64,000 nt of DNA, from positions 2,852,001 through 2,916,000 of the forward strand of contig CP179201.1 in NCBI GenBank assembly GCA_051201605.1. Reading direction: 5' to 3'. The position numbers and the translations under genes are program-made. Below the pieces are notes generated by a model. The model made no database searches and had not been told where the DNA came from. It worked only from the letters and a program-made list of their open reading frames with translations. Source of the DNA: CABZJG01 sp902512685. Its GTDB lineage: Bacteria > Pseudomonadota > Alphaproteobacteria > Rhodobacterales > Rhodobacteraceae. The first letter of the stretch is position 1; every line of letters starts with the position of its first letter. This document shows, piece after piece, positions 16,774 to 25,719 of this stretch.

Positions 16774-17530
16774 TTAAAAAGCCTTGGAAAAACTTCCGAA
16801 TGTTCACCAACACCGTACTTCCAGCGGAATGCAATGGCACGGTATCCATCCAGTGATCCACCTCTAACCCTCAGCCAATGTAGGTAGTGTAGGCAATGTA
16901 GGCATTTTGGAAAACTTTTCTGGGGAAATTCTCTGGGGACTTTTCGGATTTGCCTACATTGCCTACATTCCCTACACTCTTATCTCTCTTCTTTAACGAG
17001 GAAGGGGTAATAATATATAATACAACCCCTCGTATAAGCTGGATGCACAAGCAGCCCCCAACCACTGGTCAGGTAAAACAGTCAAGCCCGAGTATTGTTG
17101 CAGATATTCCCAGTTGACGATTACCAAACCCCAATCTCAGGTCATGGCTGAGTACAGTACCCCAGTATACCCCCATGGCACTGGCCCCCTAACCATTACT
17201 GACCAAATTACTGACCAGAATACGCCTTATTGTGATGAACTCAGGTATGCTGTATCTAATGATATCAGAGTGTTAGCAGTAACTCAGCGCAGGGATTAGG
17301 AGTAGAACTCCGGCCGTGGGTACCAGGTTTTAGCTAATTTTTCCTTTAAACTAAAGCGTGCAAGGGTTTGCCTTACAAAAAGGGAACTCAAATTGAGTCA
17401 AAAAGGAACTCAATGCAGTTTTAGTATTGTAAAGTTTTGGAGCTTAGGGGAGAATATCTAACATTATTGTGGACTGTGACGTTAAGTAGAGCAAAGCTAT
17501 TTGCAGTCACTAAACTTGACAAAATTCAAA
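16774..17530. other. Gene-poor intergenic region
   Basis: About 750 bases with no convincing coding sequence. It holds a long inverted repeat (16879-16979) and a 61-codon open frame at 17114-17299 that lacks a ribosome-binding site and recognisable motifs. The region next to the IS6 fragment is probably a remnant of foreign DNA. Confidence 0.6.
16879..16979. repeat. Inverted repeat built of TGTAGGCA iterons
   Basis: The left arm 16879-16904 contains GTGTAGGCAATGTAGGCA and the right arm 16951-16979 contains TGCCTACATTGCCTACATTC, its inverse complement over at least 15 perfect bases, with a 46-base spacer. Within each arm the unit TGTAGGCA or a close variant is repeated two or three times. Confidence 0.7.
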
Positions 17531-18214
17531 CTAGCTTTCACCGATAGGTGCTGCTTCGCTACTCAATGGCCCGAGCTGCAGAAGATCAGAAAAAGCGTTC
17601 ACTTGCAAATCTGAATTTATACAGTCAAGGTCCGAATTGAACCTAACTGTTGTCATGCCTATGGCTTTGGCACCATCAAGTTCTTTTTGAGCATGTCCAA
17701 CGAATATTGCATCTTGAGGCTTTATGTTAAGCGGATCAAGCGCCGCCATGTAAATTTCGGGTGCCGGTTTCACAATGCCTAACTCGCAAGAGTCTGCGTA
17801 ACTGTCCCATACTTGGTCGATACCGACAGATTTAAACCACACCATTTTCTCGGATGGTGGGTTGAAGGTATTGGTAACTATCCCAAGCTTGAAACCTCGC
17901 CGCTTCAACTCATGAAGCGTTTCTGGAACACCTTCAAAAAAGCTGACGTCACTTTGCTGGGCGCACAAAAGTTTGATGCCATCCGCGATATCTTGCTTCT
18001 TGATAACTCCATAGTGCTGCATTAACCATTCCATGAATGCGTCCACGCCAATCTTGCCTGCATGGGCTCGTAAGCGCATTTCTTTCGCTATTGGGTCGTT
18101 GGCAAGGGGCACTGGGTAGCCACGATCTTTAAGAAATTTTTCAATCGCTGCTTTGCGGCGGGGCTTATTGTAAAGGATATCACCCGCGTCGAAAAGTACT
18201 GCTAAAATTCCCAC
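17531..18214 (-). CDS. HAD-superfamily hydrolase (subfamily IA)
   Basis: This 227-residue protein has a HAD motif I of FDAGDILY, in which the position two after the nucleophile is glycine, then a helical cap, motif II at LGIVTNTFN, and motif III/IV in KPAPEIY and FVGHAQKELDGAK. The catalytic second aspartate is thus not at its usual place, and motif IV has VGHA where VGD is usual, so phosphatase activity is uncertain. It is transcribed after the ABC importer genes; with an RpiR-type sugar-phosphate sensor controlling the locus, a sugar-phosphate or phosphonate substrate is a reasonable guess. Confidence 0.8.
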   Translation of the reverse strand: MGILAVLFDAGDILYNKPRRKAAIEKFLKDRGYPVPLANDPIAKEMRLRAHAGKIGVDAFMEWLMQHYGVIKKQDIADGIKLLCAQQSDVSFFEGVPETLHELKRRGFKLGIVTNTFNPPSEKMVWFKSVGIDQVWDSYADSCELGIVKPAPEIYMAALDPLNIKPQDAIFVGHAQKELDGAKAIGMTTVRFNSDLDCINSDLQVNAFSDLLQLGPLSSEAAPIGES

Positions 18215-18295
18215 AATATTATCCTTTTAATCGCGTAGAGCTTGTAAGTTGCTTAAAGTTTGCCCCAGCCAAAAGTGATGGCTGAGGCGCTTTTA

Positions 18296-19492
18296 TCAGC
18301 TTAGCTCTAAATATAGAGCCAGAAAGCCATACTTGGTATAATAGATTTCAGTCGGGTCAATCGGCCAGAGCTTTAAATTATCGAACTTTGGCAGTCCGAA
18401 TTTTTCGAGTTGCTTGGCTTCAATACTGGCACGAGCAGCATAATCGCCTGGTTCATTCCAAGGTGCAAAACCTTCCTCTTCCATCATGTATCGGATCAAA
18501 AGTTTGGCGGCGTTAGGATGTGGGGCCATGTCTGCCATAACCAGAGCAGTTGGATACGAGACGCCAAATATTGGGTCAAGATCAAAAATTGGTCCTGCGG
18601 CATATACGCCTTCTTTGTTTTTCCGCATTTTTGAGAATGTGGTAATGCCAAGGGGTGGGTTGTCTTGTTGCACATCTCCCACATTCTTAAAAATCTTGGT
18701 GGTTGAGCTTTGGAAAACTGGTTCGTTGTTCAAGAAGCGATAGAGCCACTCCATCGCTGCGTCGGGCGCATCAATCGTTGTGCTTTCTTCGACAACCTCA
18801 ATTACGTCTTCGGAATAAGTGATTGGTTCGCCAAATTCTCGCTCATAGGCGGCTGACATTTCATCCGCGTTGTGTAGGAGAGTCTGAATGAAATTGGCCG
18901 AAAGGCCGTCTTCTAGCGGGCTTGGTAATAGCGTCCGGCCTTTCCACTCCTCGCGTGTCAGATCCCAGATCGAGTCGATGGGTGCACCATCTGGGTTCAA
19001 GGATGTATTGTAGTAAATCACCCGGCTACTGTGGCGTTGGATCAGAAATGGTTCTGTCTCATGAGCATCTAAGTCAGTCTCAAGCCCTGTCGGCACGAAA
19101 TTCCATACAAGATTGTTTGGTAAGGCCTCGTTTAGCAATAGCGGAGCTTCTGCATTAAATAACACATCGACTGAATGGATGCCCGCTTTGTGCTCGCGGC
19201 GGAGTTTTTCGATCTGTAGATCTGAAGGCATATCGAAGCCTACTATTTCAATACCATATTTTTCTTTGAACCCGTCCACTAGCTTCGCGATACGTGATGA
19301 AACAGAATAGATTACTACTTGGCCTTCTTTCTTAGCGGTTGCTTCGATCTCTGCCCAGTCTTGGTTTGCCGAAGCGTATTCGCCAACACCGGCAGCTTTT
19401 TGCCAGGTCTCATCAGCAAATGCTGTACTGGACAACATTACGGCGGCTAACGCTAGCGGCGCAAAAAGCCTTTCATTCAGTCTATTTGACAT
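18296..19492 (-). CDS. ABC transporter substrate-binding protein (Fe3+/AEP-type family 1)
   Basis: This 398-residue protein has a signal peptide (cleavage near STAFADE, residues 22-28) and an extracellular binding-protein fold of the FbpA/PotD/PhnS kind (EGQVVIYSVSSRIAKLVDGFKEKYGIEI near residue 55). GGGAGG precedes the ATG at 19492. It should deliver its ligand to the 12-helix permease encoded upstream. The typical iron-binding tyrosine pair cannot be confirmed, so the ligand could be iron, a phosphonate or a phosphorylated organic compound. Confidence 0.85.
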   Translation of the reverse strand: MSNRLNERLFAPLALAAVMLSSTAFADETWQKAAGVGEYASANQDWAEIEATAKKEGQVVIYSVSSRIAKLVDGFKEKYGIEIVGFDMPSDLQIEKLRREHKAGIHSVDVLFNAEAPLLLNEALPNNLVWNFVPTGLETDLDAHETEPFLIQRHSSRVIYYNTSLNPDGAPIDSIWDLTREEWKGRTLLPSPLEDGLSANFIQTLLHNADEMSAAYEREFGEPITYSEDVIEVVEESTTIDAPDAAMEWLYRFLNNEPVFQSSTTKIFKNVGDVQQDNPPLGITTFSKMRKNKEGVYAAGPIFDLDPIFGVSYPTALVMADMAPHPNAAKLLIRYMMEEEGFAPWNEPGDYAARASIEAKQLEKFGLPKFDNLKLWPIDPTEIYYTKYGFLALYLELS

Positions 19493-19544
19493 TTTATAGT
19501 CCTCCCTTGTTAAGTTTTGACAACCTTTAGTTAGGCCGCAGTGA

Positions 19545-20639
19545 TTATGATCCCTTGTGAGGAATCAATGAATTGGTTTGGGTATCGTAGATGTTGATAG
19601 CGTTGACTGCATAATCCACGAGTACTGTATTGGAAGCTTTGAAAGCAGTATCGTGGCCCACTCGTGCCAGTATAGCAGTGTTTCCACGAACGAGTTGAAC
19701 GATCGTTTCGGGGCCATTTGGCAATATAGCAGTGATCTTGTATTGCTCACCCGGCCCGTCTTTATCCCCTGAGAGTATTATGTCTTCTGGCCGTGCGCCG
19801 ACGATGATTTCGGAGACGCCAGGAGACCACCCCAAATCGATGCTGATGTCACCGTTGCAATAGAAAGTGCTATTTGTGCTCTCACTGGTTAGTTTGATGA
19901 GGTTAATTCGTGGCATTCCAATGAAGTCTGCAACAAAAGTTGTTTTGGGATGACGATATAGTTTTTGAGGGGAGGAGACTTGTTCAATTGTTCCACTTTT
20001 CATCACTACCACACGCGTTGACATGGTCATCGCCTCGGTCTGATCGTGGGTTACATATACTGTTGTTGCGCCAGTTTCAGCTTGGAAACGTTTTAACTCA
20101 ACACGCATATCCATTCTGAGACGCGCATCAAGATTAGATAGAGGCTCATCCATCAAAAAGACATTTGGTTGGGTTACTAACAATCTTGCCAAAGCTACAC
20201 GTTGCTGTTGGCCGCCTGAGAGCTCAGATGGGTAACGACCCGCTAAGTCACTTAACCCGACATCATCCAGCACTTTATCAAGTCGGTCACTGGCCTCGTC
20301 TTTGGGGGCTTTAAGGACATCCAGTCCAAATTTGAGATTGTCACGGACTGTCATATGTGGCCAAAGTGCATAAGATTGAAAGACCATCCCAAGTTCTCGC
20401 TTACCTGGGGCGATATTGATCTTCTTTAAATTATCGAAGACCACATTATCTCCAATGATGATCTCGCCTTTATCGGGGGTCTCTAAACCAGCAAGGCAGC
20501 GTAAAAGTGTCGTTTTACCACATCCTGAGGGTCCGAGAAGAACTAGGAATTCCCCAGATTCAATCTCGAGAGAAACGTTGTCTAATGCGGTGGCCTCCCC
20601 ATAGCGCTTGGTCAGGTTGCGAATGATAATCTTGGCCAA
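19545..20639 (-). CDS. ABC transporter ATP-binding protein (PotA/FbpC type)
   Basis: This 364-residue ATPase contains Walker A GPSGCGKTT (about residues 37-45), the signature LSGGQQQRVALARLL, Walker B VFLMDEPLSNLDA and the H-loop VTHDQTEAM. A C-terminal TOBE-like domain follows (GARPEDIIL). Together with the two neighbouring genes it makes a complete importer of the iron/spermidine/AEP class. It is separated from the permease gene by 12 bases. Confidence 0.92.
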   Translation of the reverse strand: MAKIIIRNLTKRYGEATALDNVSLEIESGEFLVLLGPSGCGKTTLLRCLAGLETPDKGEIIIGDNVVFDNLKKINIAPGKRELGMVFQSYALWPHMTVRDNLKFGLDVLKAPKDEASDRLDKVLDDVGLSDLAGRYPSELSGGQQQRVALARLLVTQPNVFLMDEPLSNLDARLRMDMRVELKRFQAETGATTVYVTHDQTEAMTMSTRVVVMKSGTIEQVSSPQKLYRHPKTTFVADFIGMPRINLIKLTSESTNSTFYCNGDISIDLGWSPGVSEIIVGARPEDIILSGDKDGPGEQYKITAILPNGPETIVQLVRGNTAILARVGHDTAFKASNTVLVDYAVNAINIYDTQTNSLIPHKGS

Positions 20640-20651
20640 GGTTTTTTCTCC

Positions 20652-22475
20652 TCAGGAATGTTTTTCACGCAACCGCGTGATTTTGCCTTTGCCGAACCAT
20701 AATAGGATCAACTCGCCTATGATCGTCAGTACGGCCACAATAAGCACCAAAGCATTCGAAAGCTGAGTTAATCCTTCTTCGGCGTAATTGAAGCCCACAG
20801 TCATAAGCACGCGGGTAGAAGGGGTGATCAGCAGAATAATTAGGGAAAGCTCGCGCATTACCCCAACAAAGCTAACCATCATGCCGGATAGAACTCCGGG
20901 GCTTGCCAGTGGGATAACAATCTGACGGAACCGCTTTGCCCAAGTTGCACCGGTTAATTCTGCAGCTTCTTCCAGCTCTTTTCCGATCTGCGTAACGGCC
21001 GTAATGCCGGTTTTGACTGAATAGGGCAGTCGGCTTACCACTGAGATTAGTACTAGCAGTGAGAAGGTGCCATAAAGCGCTGGTATAGGGCCAACCGGCT
21101 CGGCAAAGAGTGTTAGATACATGGCGCCAAACGCGATCGTTGGAAATAGGAATGGGATAAATGCCACTTGATCTAGGATGCGCGCCAAAGGATTACCTTC
21201 ACGGCGCACTACGATATAAGCGATCGCGAGTCCAAAAATCGAAGCTATGATAGCAGAAATAAATGCAAGTTTTAGGGTGTTCCATGTTGCGCCTAGAATA
21301 ATATTATTATGCAAAACGCCCGGCTCACCAAAAGCAATTTCGGGATTGGACCTGCCTATCCAAAAATGAGAAGTTAGGTTGTTAAGTTCATAAAACCCGT
21401 CGATCAACATGAGCGACTGATATCCCAGAAGAAGAAGTGGTAAGATACCAGTCAAAAAACCGAAACTCGTAACGCAAACAAAGACAGGCCAGCGCCATGG
21501 CCCGAGCGTAATGACACGGCTGCGAAACCCTTTTCCACTGATTGTTTCAAACCTACGCGACTTTATTCCCACAAAGCGATTTGATAGCCAAATCGATACA
21601 AGCGAAATGGCTATCAAGATGATCGCCAGTACAAATGCCATGGAATCCAGCCCTAGTGTGAGATTTGCGTAAACCATAGTTGCCAAGGTGTGGAACTGGG
21701 TTGGTGCACCAAGTAGAAACGGGAGTGCAAATTGCCCAATGGTTTTGCCGAAGGTTAGGATGAAGGCCGCAACAAACGCTGGTGCAACGACAGGAAATGT
21801 GATCCGCCTCAGGATCATCAAACGGCCGGCACCTGTGATCAAAGCACCTTCTTCCATTTGGCTGTCGATGGTGGCAAGGGCGCCCGCCACCAATAAGTAA
21901 GCGAAAGGGAAATAATGGATGGCCAGTGTTACCGAAATTGGAAAGGTTCCGTATGACAGCCACTCAGGGGGGGTGATGCCAAGCAGAGATTCGTAAAGAC
22001 CTGGTTGTCCACCAACCTTAGGGCTACGGAAGACTGCCTCCCATGACAATGCAATCGCGAAGGAAGGAACAATATAGGGCAAAGTAAGTATTGGCTGGAG
22101 CCAAGCCTTACCTGGCATATCGGAGCGTACGACACACCATGCCAGAATTCCGCCAGCCAGTAATGCCAGTGTGGTGGAAATAATACCGGTTTTCATAGTA
22201 TTAACTAGCGGCCCATAGAGCATTTTTCCTGAAATCGGCCCAGTGGTGACTTGCAGCCAGTGGAACGAGGTGAATTCACCTGGTACTGCGTCACGTGAGA
22301 TACGCCGATCGCCTTCCCCCCAAGTTAAGGATTCGATGATAAGTTGAAGAAATGGCCACAAGACAAGATAGGTAAGAACGGTCAAAAGGCTCAGCATAAG
22401 AAGACTGACGGGATCGGTCATCCATGCCGGGGTCCTTCGTTTTACGTTTATCAGAGAGATCGACTTACCTGCCAC
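20652..22475 (-). CDS. ABC transporter permease, fused double-domain (FbpB/ThiP-like)
   Basis: This 607-residue membrane protein carries two tandem permease domains of about six helices each, each with an EAA-type loop (EEGALITGAGRLMILRRITFP near 220 and EEAAELTGATWAKRFRQIVIP near 525). One polypeptide therefore replaces the usual permease dimer. The start is a GTG at 22475 that overlaps the regulator stop by one base and is preceded by GGGAGG. Its place between regulator and ATPase genes defines a single regulated transport operon. Confidence 0.9.
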   Translation of the reverse strand: MAGKSISLINVKRRTPAWMTDPVSLLMLSLLTVLTYLVLWPFLQLIIESLTWGEGDRRISRDAVPGEFTSFHWLQVTTGPISGKMLYGPLVNTMKTGIISTTLALLAGGILAWCVVRSDMPGKAWLQPILTLPYIVPSFAIALSWEAVFRSPKVGGQPGLYESLLGITPPEWLSYGTFPISVTLAIHYFPFAYLLVAGALATIDSQMEEGALITGAGRLMILRRITFPVVAPAFVAAFILTFGKTIGQFALPFLLGAPTQFHTLATMVYANLTLGLDSMAFVLAIILIAISLVSIWLSNRFVGIKSRRFETISGKGFRSRVITLGPWRWPVFVCVTSFGFLTGILPLLLLGYQSLMLIDGFYELNNLTSHFWIGRSNPEIAFGEPGVLHNNIILGATWNTLKLAFISAIIASIFGLAIAYIVVRREGNPLARILDQVAFIPFLFPTIAFGAMYLTLFAEPVGPIPALYGTFSLLVLISVVSRLPYSVKTGITAVTQIGKELEEAAELTGATWAKRFRQIVIPLASPGVLSGMMVSFVGVMRELSLIILLITPSTRVLMTVGFNYAEEGLTQLSNALVLIVAVLTIIGELILLWFGKGKITRLREKHS

Positions 22476-23338
22476 TATTTTCCTCCCTCAGACTGCCGCT
22501 TCTGACGCAACTCCTCGAGATTACCAAGGCCTTCAAGTGCTTGACCCGGATTTAATTGGGCGAGTGTCATTGCAATTGCTTCGGTCACCAGAAGTGGTCC
22601 GGTGCGCAATTGCAATTTTCCTTCGTCAGGGCGGCTTACACACAAAAGCTGGTTCGGGCGTGGCCGTAAGGTGGGTCCTGTTGCATCAGAAATGACAATT
22701 GATTTGGCGCCAACTCTATCGGCATGCTGAACCAAAGCTGCGTAGCCAGAGGGCAATGATGCAGGTGCTTGGAATGCAAATATTACTAATGCGTCGCCAG
22801 ACCGCAGGCCAACCGCGTGCTCGGCTAGATCTCGCCATTGAAGGTTCAAAGCAACCTCAGTTCTAACAGCATTACGTCTTAGGCGCCTTTCCAAATGGAC
22901 GGTCAAAGGCGCAGCGCTGCCGCGTCCGACTATGTAAACGGTTCCAGCATCTGCAAGGGTCTGGGCAGCAGCATCGATCTGCTCCTGGGTCACGGAATTG
23001 ATCACTGTTGAGAGCGCCAGAGTTTCACTTTCGATCAGTGCAGTCAGGTTGGAACTAGTTTTAATTTGATCAAGTTTCTGTTGATGGGGAGTTAGAGCCA
23101 TCGACCGCGCCTGAGCGTCTGTTCGAATGCGCGACCGCATAGCGGGAAATCCGCCATATCCCAACTTATGAGCCAAGCGAACAACCGTTGAAGCATGAAC
23201 CTCTGCTTGTTTAGCTAGTTCTGCACTGGAAAAATAAACAGCTTCCTCTGGATTATTAAAAATCCACGAAATCAACGCACGATCAGACTCTGTCAATCGG
23301 CCCTCAAAATCTTTAACCGTGTCTTCAAATGTTTTCAT
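22475..23338 (-). CDS. MurR/RpiR-family transcriptional regulator
   Basis: This 287-residue protein has an N-terminal RpiR helix-turn-helix (SSAELAKQAEVHASTVVRLAHKLGYGGF) and a C-terminal SIS domain (VYIVGRGSAAPLTVHLERRL; later IFAFQAPASLPSG). SIS domains bind phosphosugars, so the cognate importer may handle a sugar phosphate or a compound converted to one. ATG at 23338 is taken as start; an in-frame TTG lies 12 bases upstream. It heads the operon and a perfect palindrome lies 75 bases upstream. Confidence 0.88.
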   Translation of the reverse strand: MKTFEDTVKDFEGRLTESDRALISWIFNNPEEAVYFSSAELAKQAEVHASTVVRLAHKLGYGGFPAMRSRIRTDAQARSMALTPHQQKLDQIKTSSNLTALIESETLALSTVINSVTQEQIDAAAQTLADAGTVYIVGRGSAAPLTVHLERRLRRNAVRTEVALNLQWRDLAEHAVGLRSGDALVIFAFQAPASLPSGYAALVQHADRVGAKSIVISDATGPTLRPRPNQLLCVSRPDEGKLQLRTGPLLVTEAIAMTLAQLNPGQALEGLGNLEELRQKRQSEGGK

Positions 23339-23381
23339 TATATGTTTCAACTCTGAGCAACTCGGAGAACGATTCTAAGTA

Positions 23382-23430
23382 TTTGCAATAAATAATTCAA
23401 AGTCAATAATAAATGCAATAAATATTGCAT
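23382..23430. promoter_or_regulatory. RpiR-type operator pair
   Basis: ATGCAATAAATATTGCAT at 23413-23430 has perfect 8-base arms around AA. A related imperfect site TTTGCAATAAATAATTCAA lies at 23382-23400. Both are upstream of the RpiR-family gene, as expected for autoregulated control of the transport operon. Confidence 0.6.
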
Positions 23431-23525
23431 AATGTGCGTACGATCCACTTAAACTACGTGTGCGCTTAAAGAAAACTGCTATACCGACTGATTTTGCAAA
23501 CGCCTAATCAACAGACGCTAAAACG

Positions 23526-23786
23526 ATCCCTGTGATCGATGTTTCAGGCGCGATTTCTGGTGACGAAATCAACGGCGTTGCGGACGCGATTTACGCTGCC
23601 GCGATCAACAATTGAGTTTTTATATCTCGAACCACGGAATTAACCCTACCCTGATGGAACAAGCATTTGCAGTCTCCAAAGCATTTTTTGAACTACCCGA
23701 AGGCGACAAATAAGCCGTCGCTGTGGACAAAAATCAACACGGCTGGCTGGTGCAAGAGATGTCGCGGCTGCAAGGATCAACAACAA
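23526..23786 (+). pseudogene. Isopenicillin-N-synthase-like 2-oxoglutarate/Fe(II) oxygenase, N-terminal remnant
   Basis: One frame gives IPVIDVSGAISGDEING..ADAIYAAAINN then a stop; the next frame continues VFIYISNHGI-like sequence (FYISNHGINPTLMEQAF, KAFFELPEGDK), then TAA and AVAVDKNQHGWLVQEMSRLQGS. This is the recognisable N-terminal domain of the IPNS/ACC-oxidase-like oxygenase family, broken by a frameshift near 23613 and a nonsense codon at about 23711, and cut off at about 23786 before the catalytic jelly roll. It is not functional. Confidence 0.75.
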
Positions 23787-23953
23787 ACATAAAGTCTTCA
23801 TGTAGATCAGCATCCATCATAGCGATATCTTGTTCTTCAACGCTTCTTAACATCCTATCCCATTTCTCAGCCATCTACATTTCCTTTAAAGTCTTTTTGC
23901 TTCGCTAGTAAAAATATCAACAATAGAAGTGTTAAGGTAAATAACCCAAAACT

Positions 23954-24286
23954 TCAGTCTTTACGTGGCAATGGAGTTGCACCAGTTTCTGTTCTCCACA
24001 AGAGACCATCTTTCTTAATGTGAACAAGCATTAAAGCCTCTCTATCTCCGGAACCATAAGTCACAATCCTATGCTCTACTAATATCTCTTCATTTTCGTA
24101 CAAGCACCTACGGCCTTCAAACTTAGCTGCAGCCATCAGGTTTGCCCACTGATCCAAATCAAGGTCATTGATTTTAATCACGGTATTGGTGGAGTGGTAG
24201 ACTATCTCATAGTCTTCGTGGTGAAGGGCGAGATATTCCCCAACTTCTTTATTGTCCCAAGCTGAAATGTACTTCTCAAAGAGCAT
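23954..24286 (-). CDS. SnoaL/NTF2-like domain protein, hypothetical
   Basis: This protein of 110 residues starts at the ATG at 24286 (MLFEKYISAWDNKEVGEYLAL), preceded by GGGAG five bases away. The opening helix, aromatic core and five predicted strands (YEIVYHS, HRIVTYGSGD, ALMLVHIKKDGLLWRTE) resemble the NTF2-like/SnoaL fold used by small isomerases, hydrolases and ligand-binding proteins. No catalytic pair can be assigned. No operon partner is apparent. Confidence 0.65.
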   Translation of the reverse strand: MLFEKYISAWDNKEVGEYLALHHEDYEIVYHSTNTVIKINDLDLDQWANLMAAAKFEGRRCLYENEEILVEHRIVTYGSGDREALMLVHIKKDGLLWRTETGATPLPRKD

Positions 24287-24407
24287 GTTTGCTCCCAACT
24301 AAACTCCATTAAGGATTTATGGCACGATAGAAAAACTAAATACAACAAAAAGTGTGGTCATTATAACGGCGCATTTCATTTGGTCTGATTTCTGTCATGC
24401 ACTTGGT

Positions 24408-24677
24408 TCAAACACCTCCACCGCCGCCACTATCTCCACCGCCACCAAAAAATCCCCAGAAACCAGAGGATTCAGTGACCGTGGTCGTAGCATTACCTGC
24501 AGCAGCATATTCTGCCTTTTTGGTCGTCCCAACCATTTCGTTTATGACATATAGAATACAGGTCACTCCCGCGAAAACTGCTGCTGTAAAATTACAAGCA
24601 GAGCCGTATGAAAAGTAAGCACAAAGAGCGAGTGCAATTTTTATGACCAAAGATATTACTAAAAATCTTTTGACCAA
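24408..24677 (-). pseudogene. Small membrane protein with glycine-rich tail, 5' end lost to a transposase fragment
   Basis: The frame encodes two hydrophobic segments (FLVISLVIKIALALCAYFSY and AAVFAGVTCILYVINEM), a short linker and a C-terminal glycine-rich tail ending GFFGGGGDSGGGGGV. Upstream of about 24694 the frame runs into the antisense strand of a transposase gene, so the original N-terminus is missing or the gene starts at a TTG at 24677. Function unknown. Confidence 0.5.
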
Positions 24678-24695
24678 GAATTGTAGCTCATTAGA

Positions 24696-25049
24696 ATGTT
24701 GAGACCAAGGCAGGAGGCACAGGCAGCACTTTTTTATGAGTTTTCGCTGGAAAATCACGTTCCCCAAAACCACCCGTTGCGTTCGATTGATTGGTTCGTT
24801 GACCTGAATAGTATTCGTGCGCGTCTTGCCAAGTTTTACAGCCACACTGGTCACCCATCCATTGATCCTGAATTGATAATCCGGATGTTGCTTGTGGGCT
24901 ATTGCTCCGGCATCCGGTCGGAACGCCGCTTGTGCGAAGAGGTTCATCTGAACCTGGCCTATCGCTGGTTCTGCCGCCTGGACCTTAGTGACCGCATCCT
25001 GAACATGAAACCGCCCGATCCAGAAATTCTATTGGAAAGTGTTGAATAA
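24696..25049 (+). pseudogene. IS1182/IS5-like transposase N-terminal fragment (DUF772)
   Basis: The ORF encodes the N-terminal DUF772 region of a transposase (LENHVPQNHPLRSID, then IDPELIIRMLLVGYCSGIRS and VHLNLAYRWFCRLDL). The match stops after about 105 residues; the remaining codons are unrelated and the catalytic DDE domain is absent. It is a truncated, inactive insertion. Confidence 0.8.
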
Positions 25050-25166
25050 TTTGGGGCTGGACAGGGTGAAGGGGTTGGATTTGGCCTTATTTACTACAGT
25101 TGGCCTTTTAAAAGTCATCTATTTTGCAGGTTGCTCCGTAAAAGAATTATAACAGGAGATAGTACA

Positions 25167-25364
25167 ATGGCCGATTACAAAGAATTTTTAGCGTTTGAAT
25201 ACGTTTTGGCATATTGCCATGACAAAGCCCCTTCAAGAAACTATACAAGTGCGATGGATTATGGTCGAGCGATGGATTTCTTCGACAGTCGGAATAAGCT
25301 GACCCAATCAGGTCAACTTTTAGCAAGCATCATAGGCGGCAGCCTTGAGAGTGCTTACGCATAA
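25167..25364 (+). CDS. Hypothetical small protein, 65 aa
   Basis: The ATG at 25167 is preceded by AGGAG (25154-25158) at good distance. The soluble product (MADYKEFLAFEYVLAYCHD) is rich in aromatic and acidic residues and has no signal peptide or membrane span. I do not recognise it. It stands alone between a transposase fragment and an IS6 fragment. Confidence 0.5.
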   Translation: MADYKEFLAFEYVLAYCHDKAPSRNYTSAMDYGRAMDFFDSRNKLTQSGQLLASIIGGSLESAYA

Positions 25365-25406
25365 TAATCACTCCAGTTGCGCGGACTAATAGACAGCCTT
25401 TTTAAC

Positions 25407-25719
25407 GGTCCTGTCAGACAAATCGGCTCAAGCATCAGAAGCCTTGGGAGCAAGGATTCTATGAGGCTACAAGAGAGCGCCACTCTGTTAGAGCAGCGTC
25501 GCGGTTTAGCTTGAAAGTACTGCGAGTTGATAGTGACCTTTGTGAATTGAAGTGATTGTGAAATGAGGCGTGGATTGAGGCGAACTTTTGCAGGCTGTGC
25601 ATACGCCTAAATCGCAGCATCGCATGTTCTCGTCGTCGAAAGGGTAAGTGTGAATTCTCCGCTCTGTTATTTGCCCATCGCTGTGTAACTTGCTTATCTG
25701 CACAGCCAAGCTCTTTTGC
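25407..25719 (-). mobile_element. IS6-family fragment (copy C), truncated by copy D
   Basis: GGTCCTGTCAGACAAATCGG at 25407 begins the element; the transposase C-terminal 85 or so codons (25459-25719) follow and are cut within codons for KELGCAD by the left end of copy D. The missing part does not reappear beyond copy D, so insertion was accompanied or followed by deletion. Confidence 0.85.

Noticed and set aside
16879..16979. CRISPR array
   Set aside because: Repeat units are 8-9 bases, without unique spacers of regular length, and no cas genes are present. It is an inverted iteron cluster.
17114..17299. 61-codon open frame
   Set aside because: No ribosome-binding site, no recognisable motif and low coding character; it is treated as part of the gene-poor region.
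17300..17340. tRNA 3' end or attachment site
   Set aside because: A TCCGG..CCAGG-like stretch is present but no cloverleaf can be formed and no integrase lies nearby.
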